The position numbers were made by a program, and so were the translations under genes. A stretch of DNA of 10,079 nt from Ktedonobacter sp. 13_1_20CM_4_53_11 (lineage in GTDB: Bacteria; Chloroflexota; Ktedonobacteria; Ktedonobacterales; Ktedonobacteraceae): the NCBI GenBank assembly GCA_001919995.1, contig MNIY01000022.1, forward strand, positions 1 through 10,079. The letters run 5' to 3'. The notes beneath the pieces are model-generated. The model saw only the letters and a program-made list of their open reading frames with translations. It was not told the DNA's origin and did not search any database. Below are positions 1 through 8,566 of this stretch, piece by piece (the first letter of the stretch is position 1; each line of letters begins with the position of its first letter).

Positions 1-2147
<2,147 letters not shown>

Positions 2148-2172
2148 GTATGAAAAGCGTTTAAGTGCCACA

Positions 2173-2235
2173 GCGATACAAGTGAAACAAGTGAAACAAG
2201 TGAAACAAATGAAACAAATGAAACAAGTGAAACAA
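2173..2235. repeat. Tandem array of a 9-bp unit, (G/A)TGAAACAA, six copies plus one degenerate copy
   Basis: Six consecutive 9-bp units occupy 2182-2235: GTGAAACAA three times, ATGAAACAA twice, then GTGAAACAA. The preceding nine bases (2173-2181, GCGATACAA) look like a decayed seventh copy with two mismatches. The array sits in the gap between the convergent stop codons of the beta-galactosidase and the YihY-family gene. One plus-strand frame reads it as a (V/M)-K-Q repeat, but that frame mostly overlaps lacZ out of phase and has no ribosome-binding site, so I do not treat it as coding. The period of 9, a multiple of 3, is compatible with slippage. Confidence 0.9.
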
Positions 2236-2252
2236 ACCTCATTGGAAATGCA

Positions 2253-3254
2253 CTACGGATTGTTGCTCGTACCTGGAAATTTAAGTGTCAGTTCTGTGCT
2301 GTTTCGATAGCCTCCTTTGCTGGCCTCGGTGATGAGGTCGCTCTGGGGGACACGAATACCCTCGGCGAAGAACGCGTTGATCTCAGCACCCAGCAACAGA
2401 ATGAGCATGAAGATGTAGAAGAATAGCAGTAGAATCAGTACAAATCCGACCTCTCCGATGTAGTTATTCATGAAGAGTGTGGCGTAGATTGGAAAGAGCA
2501 CCAGGAAGAGCTGCATCACTGCTGTTGAAACGAGCGCGCCACGCCAACTCTTGCCTATATGATGACCGAGCGTCCTGAACGTAATATGCCGGTGGGGAAC
2601 CATGACATAGATAGCCTGAAACAGGACTAGCGAGATGACAATACTGCCTATATAGCTGGAAATATCCAGAAACACACTATTATGAATGGAGCTCACTTGA
2701 ACGGGAAACAGAAGCGTCAGGAAAATAGTTGGCGCAACTGACGCCACGATGAGGATCGATGTGAGCGCGATGAACAAGAAGAGCATGCCAATCGCTACGA
2801 TATGCCTGCGAAGCATCGGGCGTGGCTGGAGGTGATAGATCACATCGAAGCACAACTCCAGCAGGGAAAAGAAGAAGGAGCCGAACAGAATCGCCAGCGC
2901 AACTATAATGAACTCTGCAAGGATCGAGGCATGAGAATACGCATTGAACGCTTTGCTGAACATCTCCGTTGCCGGCGCTGAAAACGGCGCTGGCATGATG
3001 TTTTCAAGCCGCATGGTCAACATGTGCTGGGTCGGCGCATCCAGCCACCACGAAATCGCGCCAAAGGTGACCAGGAGCAGGACAGTAATGGGCACAAGGA
3101 TCGTCAGCAGGCTAAATGCAAGTGCCTGTGCCAGGTGGTGAATCCAGTCCTCTTTGCATTTGATGAACAACTTTTCAAGGGGTTTGATGTCCTTTTCAAC
3201 GACTAGCGCCGCCTCGAGCGATTTATCGCGTATTGTCTCTGACTCTGAGTCCAT
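2253..3254 (-). CDS. YihY/virulence factor BrkB family membrane protein
   Basis: A polytopic inner-membrane protein of 333 residues. The YihY/BrkB family was once called ribonuclease BN and its molecular role is not settled. A charged N-terminal stretch (1-40) precedes about six hydrophobic segments, near 43-66, 112-138, 152-180, 197-219, 240-262 and 268-292. Family hallmarks are the first helix ending in LLTILVP, the WRGA motif (237-240) before the fifth helix, and LLLGAEINAFFAEG (286-299) at the end of the last helix. The hydrophilic tail of about 35 residues is not conserved in character. The ATG is preceded by a perfect AGGAGG (3260-3265), part of which lies inside the stop codon of the upstream lipid kinase gene. 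The gap is 10 bases, so the two are co-transcribed and probably translationally coupled. The pairing suggests a role in the envelope, but the substrate cannot be read from sequence. Confidence 0.85.
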   Translation of the reverse strand: MDSESETIRDKSLEAALVVEKDIKPLEKLFIKCKEDWIHHLAQALAFSLLTILVPITVLLLVTFGAISWWLDAPTQHMLTMRLENIMPAPFSAPATEMFSKAFNAYSHASILAEFIIVALAILFGSFFFSLLELCFDVIYHLQPRPMLRRHIVAIGMLFLFIALTSILIVASVAPTIFLTLLFPVQVSSIHNSVFLDISSYIGSIVISLVLFQAIYVMVPHRHITFRTLGHHIGKSWRGALVSTAVMQLFLVLFPIYATLFMNNYIGEVGFVLILLLFFYIFMLILLLGAEINAFFAEGIRVPQSDLITEASKGGYRNSTELTLKFPGTSNNP

Positions 3255-3264
3255 CGCCTTCCTC

Positions 3265-4788
3265 CTAGATTAGAACGTGCGTTGCCAGAATGACATTACG
3301 TTTACTCTTCTTGCCCACTACAACAATTGCGGCGCCTTCGTGCAAATCCTGAAAAGCCGCAGGGGCAACTTGCTCACCCGTATGTCTAAGGATGCACGCA
3401 TGATCGATCACCTGTACGGCAACGGGTTGGCTATCTCCGCCGTTCCGTTTCAGGACTGTACCCGCGATAATGTAGCGATGTTCATCGTCCGGCTGTGGAA
3501 GCACACCCGTCACGGTTACACGGTGCCCTTGCTCCAATAAGGAACTGATCCGCTCTGGCGATTCCCGTTGCGCACTCTCTCCTGGATGGTCCTGGACATG
3601 CCCATGAGGCCCGTTTCTCTGCTGCGATGCCTCCGGGTGCGGTTCTTCCGCGGGCGGTTGGCTAAACAAGCCACCATGATATGCGCTAGGGATTGCTATC
3701 TGAATGGCACGGGGCAGGGCAGCAAAACGGTAATTGACCATTACCTCTTGATCATTGCTAGCCTTGCGAAGGGCTTGACGATCCGTTTTGTTCAGATAGT
3801 CTTTGAGCTGCATCGGGCTGCCGTCCAACTGGAGCTCGATTGAGGCCGGGACACTGATCACGGTACTGGAGCCATGGAAGTGCTCGGTCGTCACGTGATC
3901 AGGCTTGTGCCGGAACAAGAGCGAGCTGATCTGCTCTATGCCTGTCAGTGGGTCGCCTGGCTTGATCACGCAGACATCGATCATCCCATCATCGAGATAG
4001 GCATCAGGCGTGATCTGAACGAGATTGGCGTAGCTGCGTGTATTGCCTATAACAATTTGTAAGGCCTCGCCTTTCCAGACCAGGTTCCCATGCTGCCTGG
4101 AGTCACCTATCCGTATCTCTACCGGAAAAGGGTGTAGTGCAGGCAGCTCTTCGACAACGGATAGTCCCACAGCTAAAGGTCCAAAGCGGTGCTTGAGGGC
4201 ATCGGAAGAGTGTTCCATAATTGCGGCATCGAGACCCAGACCGGCCATGAGCAAGAAGTGGTGCAACGCCTTTAGTTTCGCGCCCTTCTTCTTTGCTTTC
4301 CGGCTTTTCTGACCGAGTTTCTCATCCTGATTGTGCTGGTCTACTGCAGGCAATGATAGTCCCTGCACCTCGACATAGCCAATATCTATTGTGCGTGCTT
4401 CGCTCTCAAGAACGGCAAGAACGGCTTTCAGCGGATCATGAGGCACACCAATTTCGGTTGCCCAGACATTAGCAGTGCCGCCGGGAATAACGCCAAGGAC
4501 GCTGCGGCATCCTTTGACATTCATGGCACCATTAAGCACTTGATTCAAGGTTCCATCGCCGCCATAACCCAGCACCAGGTCGTACCCTTCTTCAGCTGCC
4601 CGAGTAGCTAATTCCACACTCTGTCCACCATACTCTTTCAGGGCAATATCGGTTTTCCAACCGGCAGCTGATAGCACAGCGATCATAGCGGTAATGTTTG
4701 TCACATTCTGCCCGTCCCTCGGGTTAATTACCAGGCGGGCCCTTTTATGCTTCTTGCGTTTGCTGCTTTGGGAAGATGCGATGAGCAT
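3265..4788 (-). CDS. Diacylglycerol/sphingosine kinase-family lipid kinase with C-terminal extension
   Basis: A lipid kinase of the DAGK catalytic (YegS/DgkB/LCB5) family, predicted to transfer phosphate from ATP to a lipid hydroxyl such as diacylglycerol at the inner membrane face. Its 507 residues far exceed the usual 290-320. In order: basic N-terminus (1-17); INPRDG nucleotide-binding start (21-26); GGDGTLNQVLNG (76-87) and PGGTANVWA (102-110), the ATP-binding core; a Lys-rich hydrophilic insertion (about 147-176); DDGMIDV (266-272) and LDGSP (321-325), the metal/active-site motifs of the C-terminal beta-sandwich. The kinase fold seems to end near 372. A Pro/Glu/His-rich linker (377-411) then leads to a beta-rich region (about 412-507) with repeated V-x-V-x-G patterns like small OB-fold/DUF5666-type barrels; that resemblance is by eye only. 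The ATG has AAGGAAGG upstream (4793-4800). It is first in an operon with the YihY-family gene and has its own promoter at 4824-4852. Confidence 0.9.
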   Translation of the reverse strand: MLIASSQSSKRKKHKRARLVINPRDGQNVTNITAMIAVLSAAGWKTDIALKEYGGQSVELATRAAEEGYDLVLGYGGDGTLNQVLNGAMNVKGCRSVLGVIPGGTANVWATEIGVPHDPLKAVLAVLESEARTIDIGYVEVQGLSLPAVDQHNQDEKLGQKSRKAKKKGAKLKALHHFLLMAGLGLDAAIMEHSSDALKHRFGPLAVGLSVVEELPALHPFPVEIRIGDSRQHGNLVWKGEALQIVIGNTRSYANLVQITPDAYLDDGMIDVCVIKPGDPLTGIEQISSLLFRHKPDHVTTEHFHGSSTVISVPASIELQLDGSPMQLKDYLNKTDRQALRKASNDQEVMVNYRFAALPRAIQIAIPSAYHGGLFSQPPAEEPHPEASQQRNGPHGHVQDHPGESAQRESPERISSLLEQGHRVTVTGVLPQPDDEHRYIIAGTVLKRNGGDSQPVAVQVIDHACILRHTGEQVAPAAFQDLHEGAAIVVVGKKSKRNVILATHVLI

Positions 4789-4823
4789 GAGTCCTTCCTT
4801 TCAATTGATTGCTCAGATAAATC

Positions 4824-4852
4824 ATTGTATACTGTCAGTGTAAGGAGGACAA
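4824..4852 (-). promoter_or_regulatory. Predicted sigma-70-type promoter for the lipid kinase operon
   Basis: Read on the minus strand, TTGTCC (4852-4847, 4 of 6 to TTGACA) is followed after exactly 17 bases by TACAAT (4829-4824, 5 of 6 to TATAAT). Transcription would begin near 4817, giving a leader of about 29 bases that contains the AAGGAAGG ribosome-binding site. Prediction by eye only. Confidence 0.5.
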
Positions 4853-4864
4853 GGGGGGGATGTC

Positions 4865-4882
4865 ATGCTACCTGGGTAGCAT
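4865..4882. promoter_or_regulatory. Perfect palindrome, candidate operator
   Basis: ATGCTACCTGGGTAGCAT has two 8-bp arms in perfect inverted order around a central TG. It ends 12 bases upstream of the -35 box of the lipid kinase promoter, with its centre near -56 from the predicted start, and lies about 100 bases upstream of the plus-strand promoter. The position fits a dimeric transcription factor site. A 2-base centre makes an RNA hairpin unlikely, and no T-run follows. No second copy is present in the window and the binding factor is unknown. Confidence 0.45.
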
Positions 4883-4981
4883 TGAGAGGGTCATTGTTGT
4901 CTACTCCTCCCCATATATAGAGCGCAATCTCATGGCTACAAAGTAGTAGAGAGACACTGTGAAAAGTGGAGCTTTTGGATC

Positions 4982-5010
4982 ATGACAGACTTTACGTGAG
5001 CTTCTATACT
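4982..5010 (+). promoter_or_regulatory. Predicted sigma-70-type promoter for the membrane-protein/PAP2 pair
   Basis: ATGACA (4982-4987, 5 of 6 to TTGACA) and TATACT (5005-5010, 5 of 6 to TATAAT) are separated by exactly 17 bases. Transcription would begin near 5017, leaving about 105 bases of leader before the chosen ATG at 5123. A start at about 5017 makes the in-frame ATG at 5018 implausible as a translation start. Prediction by eye only. Confidence 0.5.
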
Positions 5011-5122
5011 CATTCACATGAGAAACAAGAGTGGAACGGTATGGGTCGAAGCGTGCCCGCCGAGGGTTCTTTCTCTTGCAAACGTTCCTGTTGTTTCTAT
5101 GAAGAGGAGAAAAGGGGAGAAT

Positions 5123-5539
5123 ATGCAAGATACGCTGTCGGGCAGGCTCCGGCCTAAGATTATTGCCATTGTCGTTCTTTTGATTGTTCAATGTCTATCA
5201 GGGCTGTATTTCAGCCTGATTCTGATCGCAGAACTTTTGGCACCGGGGCACCCCGTCATAGTGAGCGGTATCTCCATTTTTACAGGTTTTGCTGCGGGAG
5301 TTGCATTGGTCGTAGCGTTGGCGTCGCCTGTGATTGCCTGGGGATTATGGACGCTCAAGCCATGGGCGCGCCAACGATGCACCCTCCTTGAGCTGCTCAG
5401 CCTGGGAATAGGGGCGTTTGAACTACTGGAACCCAGGTTAGTTAGCAGCATCGCACCCATCACCTGCCTGGTCATCGCCGCGCTGATTCTGGTGGTTCTG
5501 TATGTTGGCCCGGATGTGCGAGCTCTTTCCCATGCTTGA
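5123..5539 (+). CDS. Small four-helix integral membrane protein, function unknown
   Basis: I do not recognise a characterised family. The 138-residue product has four likely membrane segments, near residues 12-38, 48-77, 87-103 and 109-127, with short loops and no signal peptide. The loop between the second and third helices carries GLWTLKPWAR (74-83), a pattern seen in many uncharacterised small polytopic proteins, including DUF2127-like ones, so that is a possible relationship only. The ATG at 5123 was chosen because it follows a purine-rich ribosome-binding site (AAAGGGGAGA, 5111-5120) and directly precedes the first hydrophobic helix. The frame extends 35 codons further upstream to an ATG at 5018, but that stretch is not membrane-like, has no good ribosome-binding site, and begins about where transcription is predicted to start. 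It lies 114 bases upstream of the PAP2 gene on the same strand, with no evident terminator between, so the two are probably co-transcribed. Confidence 0.7.
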   Translation: MQDTLSGRLRPKIIAIVVLLIVQCLSGLYFSLILIAELLAPGHPVIVSGISIFTGFAAGVALVVALASPVIAWGLWTLKPWARQRCTLLELLSLGIGAFELLEPRLVSSIAPITCLVIAALILVVLYVGPDVRALSHA

Positions 5540-5653
5540 TGTTTAGAGGTGTTTATGGCGGGTGAGTGGAGAGATACTGCGATCATACAGTACATAGCGG
5601 GAGCCCCTGGCTCGTGTAATCATCCCGAAATCATGATATGGAGAGGAGTATAA

Positions 5654-6427
5654 ATGGACAGTTCAACTTCGCTACAGAATGCGCATAAACGGAGCTCTGC
5701 AGGAGAGACGGGCCATGTCCATGAGAGAAAGAGTCGCATCTGGAGAGGCGTGGCTATTGCGCTCTGGGTAATGGGCCTGGTCACGCTCATCACTGCCTCG
5801 GTGCTAACGCGTAACCATCCTGGCCCCTGGCCGATTGAAGTGACATTCAGCCAGGCTGTGCAACACGTGCACTACTGGCCATGGGTCATCTCAGTACTCG
5901 TTTTTGTCGGTACGTTCAATAATCCGACGCCTACGGGGGTCGTTCTCGGCATTATATGTGCCGCGATACTACTGATGGGGTGGTATTTGCAGGCAGCGTT
6001 CGTGGCGCTAACGGTGGGGGTCGGCAATGGCCTCGATACAATCATTGGGAATTATGTGTTGCGGCCGCGTCCCTCGCCAACGTTGGTTCATGTCGATGTT
6101 CCCCTGCTGTATAATAGCTTTCCCTCCGGCCATGCCTGCCACATGATGGTCTTTTACGGCTCACTACTGTATTTGAGTTTCACCAGGCCCGTACGCACGT
6201 GGAAGTATCACTGGGTGCTGCTACCCTTCCAGGTGTTTGCCGTGCTCAATATACTGCTGATGGGCTATTCACGGGTGTTTCAAGGCGAGCACTGGCTCGG
6301 CGATGTGCTGGCAGGCTATCTCTCCGGGGCGCTATGGCTCACGCTGTTCATCTTCTTGTACCAATGGGCAACGAAGTTCATAGAGCGACGGCGCAGTAAG
6401 AGAATGGGAATGCAGTCCATAGCGTGA
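5654..6427 (+). CDS. PAP2 superfamily membrane phosphatase
   Basis: A 257-residue member of the PAP2 (type 2 phosphatidic acid phosphatase) superfamily, which dephosphorylates phosphatidic acid, phosphatidylglycerol phosphate or undecaprenyl pyrophosphate at the membrane. A hydrophilic N-terminus (1-28) is followed by about six hydrophobic segments starting near 30. Active-site motifs: RPRP (137-140) of motif 1, SFPSGH (155-160) of motif 2, and SR (206-207), HW (213-214) and D217 of motif 3 (SRx5HWxxD). H160 and H213 are the expected proton donor and nucleophile. Motif 1 is normally Kx6RP; measured back from RPRP, the lysine position is Gly132, so that lysine looks missing. The ATG has GAGAGGAG (5641-5648) five bases upstream. 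Its likely partner is the small membrane protein upstream. The lipid kinase transcribed divergently performs the opposite chemistry, which suggests lipid phosphate turnover, but the substrate is not determined by sequence. Confidence 0.9.
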   Translation: MDSSTSLQNAHKRSSAGETGHVHERKSRIWRGVAIALWVMGLVTLITASVLTRNHPGPWPIEVTFSQAVQHVHYWPWVISVLVFVGTFNNPTPTGVVLGIICAAILLMGWYLQAAFVALTVGVGNGLDTIIGNYVLRPRPSPTLVHVDVPLLYNSFPSGHACHMMVFYGSLLYLSFTRPVRTWKYHWVLLPFQVFAVLNILLMGYSRVFQGEHWLGDVLAGYLSGALWLTLFIFLYQWATKFIERRRSKRMGMQSIA

Positions 6428-6428
6428 G

Positions 6429-6776
6429 TTACAGTTCCAGGACCGGGCGGATTTCGACGGAGCCATGTAGCGCATCGGGAATCTTAGTGGCCATCGTAAT
6501 TGCTTCATCAAGGTCTTTACAATTCAGGACGTACGTGCCCGCGAGTTGTTCCTTCGTTTCGGCGAATGGACCGTCAGTGATCAGCGTTTTGCCGTTGCGG
6601 ACACGAACGGTTGTCGCGGTGCTGGTTGACTGCAGTGGTGCTCCACCAGTCAAGAGGCCGCGCTGCTGCGCTTCGTTCGCAAATGCGGCATGAGCCTGCA
6701 TCAGCGCGATGCGCTCCTCCGGGGTCATCCCGGAAGTATCCGCTTCACTTCCATAGATTAGCAACATATAACGCAC
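6429..6776 (-). CDS. YCII-related (DGPF domain) protein
   Basis: A 115-residue single-domain protein of the YCII/DGPF family (alpha-beta ferredoxin-like fold, usually dimeric and cytoplasmic). The pattern is complete: MRYMLLIYG at the N-terminus, the GGAPL turn (44-48), ITDGPFAETKEQLAG (66-80) containing the name motif DGPF (68-71), and GSVEIRPV (105-112) at the end. The biochemical role of these stand-alone members is not established. Many are encoded beside ECF sigma factors, but none is visible here. The start is a GTG at 6774-6776, chosen because AGGGAGGAG lies six to seven bases upstream and MRYMLL is the typical beginning; the ATG at codon 4 is the alternative. The gene follows the PucR-type regulator on the same strand after 115 bases and could be read from its transcript. 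Its stop codon is one base from that of the convergent PAP2 gene. Confidence 0.9.
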   Translation of the reverse strand: MRYMLLIYGSEADTSGMTPEERIALMQAHAAFANEAQQRGLLTGGAPLQSTSTATTVRVRNGKTLITDGPFAETKEQLAGTYVLNCKDLDEAITMATKIPDALHGSVEIRPVLEL

Positions 6777-6891
6777 TGGTATCTCCTCCCTTTGGTAGTC
6801 TTTTCCGCAAGAAATGTAGCGTCTCTACAATATTGACGAACGGTACGTGGGCAAATCGACCAGCTATAGGATCACATGATCAAGAAAAAGG

Positions 6892-8520
6892 TTACGGTAG
6901 CAGATGGCGTATTTTCATGGCGATCTGTAGCGACAGTCTCAGCTCGGGATCATCCAGTGACTGCCCCAATATCTCCTCTATTCTGCCCAGACGGTATAAC
7001 AAGGAGTTGCGGTGTAAATGCATGATGCGGGCTGTCTCGCTGAGATTCCCGTTGCAGTGAAAGTATCCTTCGAGTGTGTCGAGCAGGGTACCGTCATTTC
7101 GGGTATCGGCGTTGAGCAAGGGGCCGAGTGTCTCTTGATAAAAATCGTTGAGTTCGCTCTGTCCGTCGAGCAGGAAGAGGAGACGGTAGACGCCAAGGTG
7201 GGCAAATGAGTGGATCTTGTTCTCCCCGAAGAGGCGCCTACCAATCTCAAGGGCTTGTTGTGCCTGGCGAAAGGATTGAGGGATAGCCTGTACATTCTTT
7301 GCAGTACGCCCGAGGCCAATTGAAAACACTGGTAATACTGTGTTTTTGTTTTGCTGTAGACGCGCTTGTAGGCGTTCCAGGCGAGTAACAAGAGTGTTTT
7401 CAATGTCGCTTTCGCTGTGAGGGCTATTGTTGTCAGCAGCGGCAAGTGGAAGTATGGCTGTTACACGGCGGGCCTCGTGTAATACCCAGCATGAAGGCCA
7501 TGCCAGGAGAAGTTCGTCACGAACTCTTCTACCCCATTGAGCCTGGGGACTGCCAGATGGATATTCTGGCTCAGCGTCGTGGATCTCAAAGATGGTGACG
7601 ATCTGCGATGTAGTGAGATCAAAGCCGAGCAGGCGTGCGCGAACCAGCATTTCTTCCGGCTGCTGATAGTTACCCTGCAGCACGTCCATGAAGGCTTCAA
7701 GTTGATAGCGGCTCTCGACGTCGCTGCGCTCTTTTTCGCGCGCGAATTCCAGCGCGAGGATTGGCACGACCTGTCCCAGTATGATGCGTTCCAGGTAATC
7801 GAAATCGCCGTCGTTCCCGATCAATGAGAGATAACCGACAACTTCGTGACGTAAAAGAATGGGGGCAATAATCTGAGTGAGACCCTGTTGCCAGAGAAGC
7901 TCTTCATCTAGCGGTGCTGGCAGGAAGAGCATACCGGTATCAGCTGGAGCTGCCTGGAGACGGGTGTGGTGGTCGGCATCCTGCACGACGACCCATTTGT
8001 TGCAACGATTGGCAAGTTGTTCGCATATGCCCTGTATCCCTGCCCCCTGGATGCTTAGTTGCATGAGTTGATGAGAGATTTCTGTGGCTTTTCGTTCGAT
8101 CTCGCCACGAAAACTTACTACGAAGGTGATCACTTCGCGCTCAATCACTTCAAGTGACGCTGATGATGGGAGGACAATCAAGGGGAGGTTGAGCTGGTTC
8201 GCGAGTGTGCAGGCTTCTTCTCCAAGGGCTTCGACAGATGGAGCCGCTACGGCTACCGCTGCTACGCCCTCCTGTTGCAGGCTTTTGAGAAGATGGGGGA
8301 GCGATTCATCGAGCCTGCGCAACTGAGAGAGCGCGAGGAGAGCAAGTTCCCCTCCATGCACGCTTTCAAAGGCGGGTAGACGTGCACGCATACGACAGGA
8401 CCAAGTGACCCGACGTTCCAACCCTCCTGCTCCTGCTGCCAGGTGGGCATCGCGCGAGGCGAGCAAGGTAAGTATGTTACGTACCGAGGCTGAGGATGTC
8501 GGGGAAGATGCGCTACTCAT
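6892..8520 (-). CDS. PucR/CdaR-type transcriptional regulator
   Basis: A 542-residue DNA-binding regulator. The N-terminal part (about 12-145) matches the PucR N-terminal sensory domain, with the ELALLALSQLRR and LNLPLIVLP patterns. A GAF-like region follows (about 146-265, including ILLRHEVVGYLSLIG), then a CdaR GGDEF-like region (about 285-440, ending FRQAQQALEIGRRL), and a C-terminal PucR helix-turn-helix (479-537) with NGNLSETARIMHLHRNSLLYRLGRIEEILG spread over 490-519. Members of the family sense purine, sugar-acid, amino-acid or aldehyde metabolites. The ligand and targets here are unknown, and no purine catabolism genes are in view. The ATG is the first in frame, since a TGA lies two codons upstream. 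The ribosome-binding site is weak (GTGAAAG directly before the ATG), so expression may be low. The DGPF gene downstream is a plausible co-transcribed partner. Confidence 0.92.
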   Translation of the reverse strand: MSSASSPTSSASVRNILTLLASRDAHLAAGAGGLERRVTWSCRMRARLPAFESVHGGELALLALSQLRRLDESLPHLLKSLQQEGVAAVAVAAPSVEALGEEACTLANQLNLPLIVLPSSASLEVIEREVITFVVSFRGEIERKATEISHQLMQLSIQGAGIQGICEQLANRCNKWVVVQDADHHTRLQAAPADTGMLFLPAPLDEELLWQQGLTQIIAPILLRHEVVGYLSLIGNDGDFDYLERIILGQVVPILALEFAREKERSDVESRYQLEAFMDVLQGNYQQPEEMLVRARLLGFDLTTSQIVTIFEIHDAEPEYPSGSPQAQWGRRVRDELLLAWPSCWVLHEARRVTAILPLAAADNNSPHSESDIENTLVTRLERLQARLQQNKNTVLPVFSIGLGRTAKNVQAIPQSFRQAQQALEIGRRLFGENKIHSFAHLGVYRLLFLLDGQSELNDFYQETLGPLLNADTRNDGTLLDTLEGYFHCNGNLSETARIMHLHRNSLLYRLGRIEEILGQSLDDPELRLSLQIAMKIRHLLP

Positions 8521-8543
8521 CTTTCACAAGCCAGTAATAAGGT

Positions 8544-8566
8544 AGCGCGGCGTTTATCGCCGCGCT
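8544..8566 (-). terminator. Strong GC-rich hairpin, terminator-like
   Basis: Two perfect 9-base arms, AGCGCGGCG and CGCCGCGCT, flank a 5-base loop (ATAAA on the minus strand). It lies at the end of the miaB-TPR-small-gene cluster and before the PucR-type gene, where a terminator is expected. The bases after it on the minus strand (ACCTTATTACTGG) are only moderately T-rich, so it is not a textbook intrinsic terminator. It could instead stabilise the 3' end of the message or attenuate read-through. The TAA of the 40-residue gene falls inside the loop. Confidence 0.5.

Larger units (their letters stand above)
4789..5122. other. Divergent intergenic control region
   Basis: These 334 bases separate the leftward lipid kinase gene from the rightward membrane-protein/PAP2 pair. 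They hold a promoter for each direction, a palindrome at 4865-4882, and a 5' leader of about 105 bases on the plus-strand side. I see no tRNA, no long stable RNA fold and no recognisable riboswitch core. A 28-codon plus-strand frame (4860-4946) has an AAGGAGG 11 bases upstream of its ATG, but the spacing is long and nothing else supports it. Confidence 0.7.

Noticed and set aside
2173..2235. CRISPR array
   Set aside because: The units are 9 bp and directly abutting, with no spacers and no cas genes nearby.
2148..2252. Bidirectional terminator between lacZ and the YihY-family gene
   Set aside because: I found no stable GC-rich hairpin followed by a T-run in either direction; only the tandem repeat stands out.
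5018..5122. N-terminal 35-codon extension of the small membrane protein
   Set aside because: Its ATG coincides with the predicted transcription start, has no clear ribosome-binding site, and the sequence is unlike the membrane-protein body.
6815..6829. TGTAG-N5-CTACA inverted repeat upstream of the DGPF gene
   Set aside because: Five-base arms are common by chance and no convincing promoter lies beside it.
6870..6881. GATCACATGATC inverted repeat after the PucR-type gene as a terminator
   Set aside because: The arms are 5 bases, AT-rich, with a 2-base centre and no T-run, too weak for a terminator.
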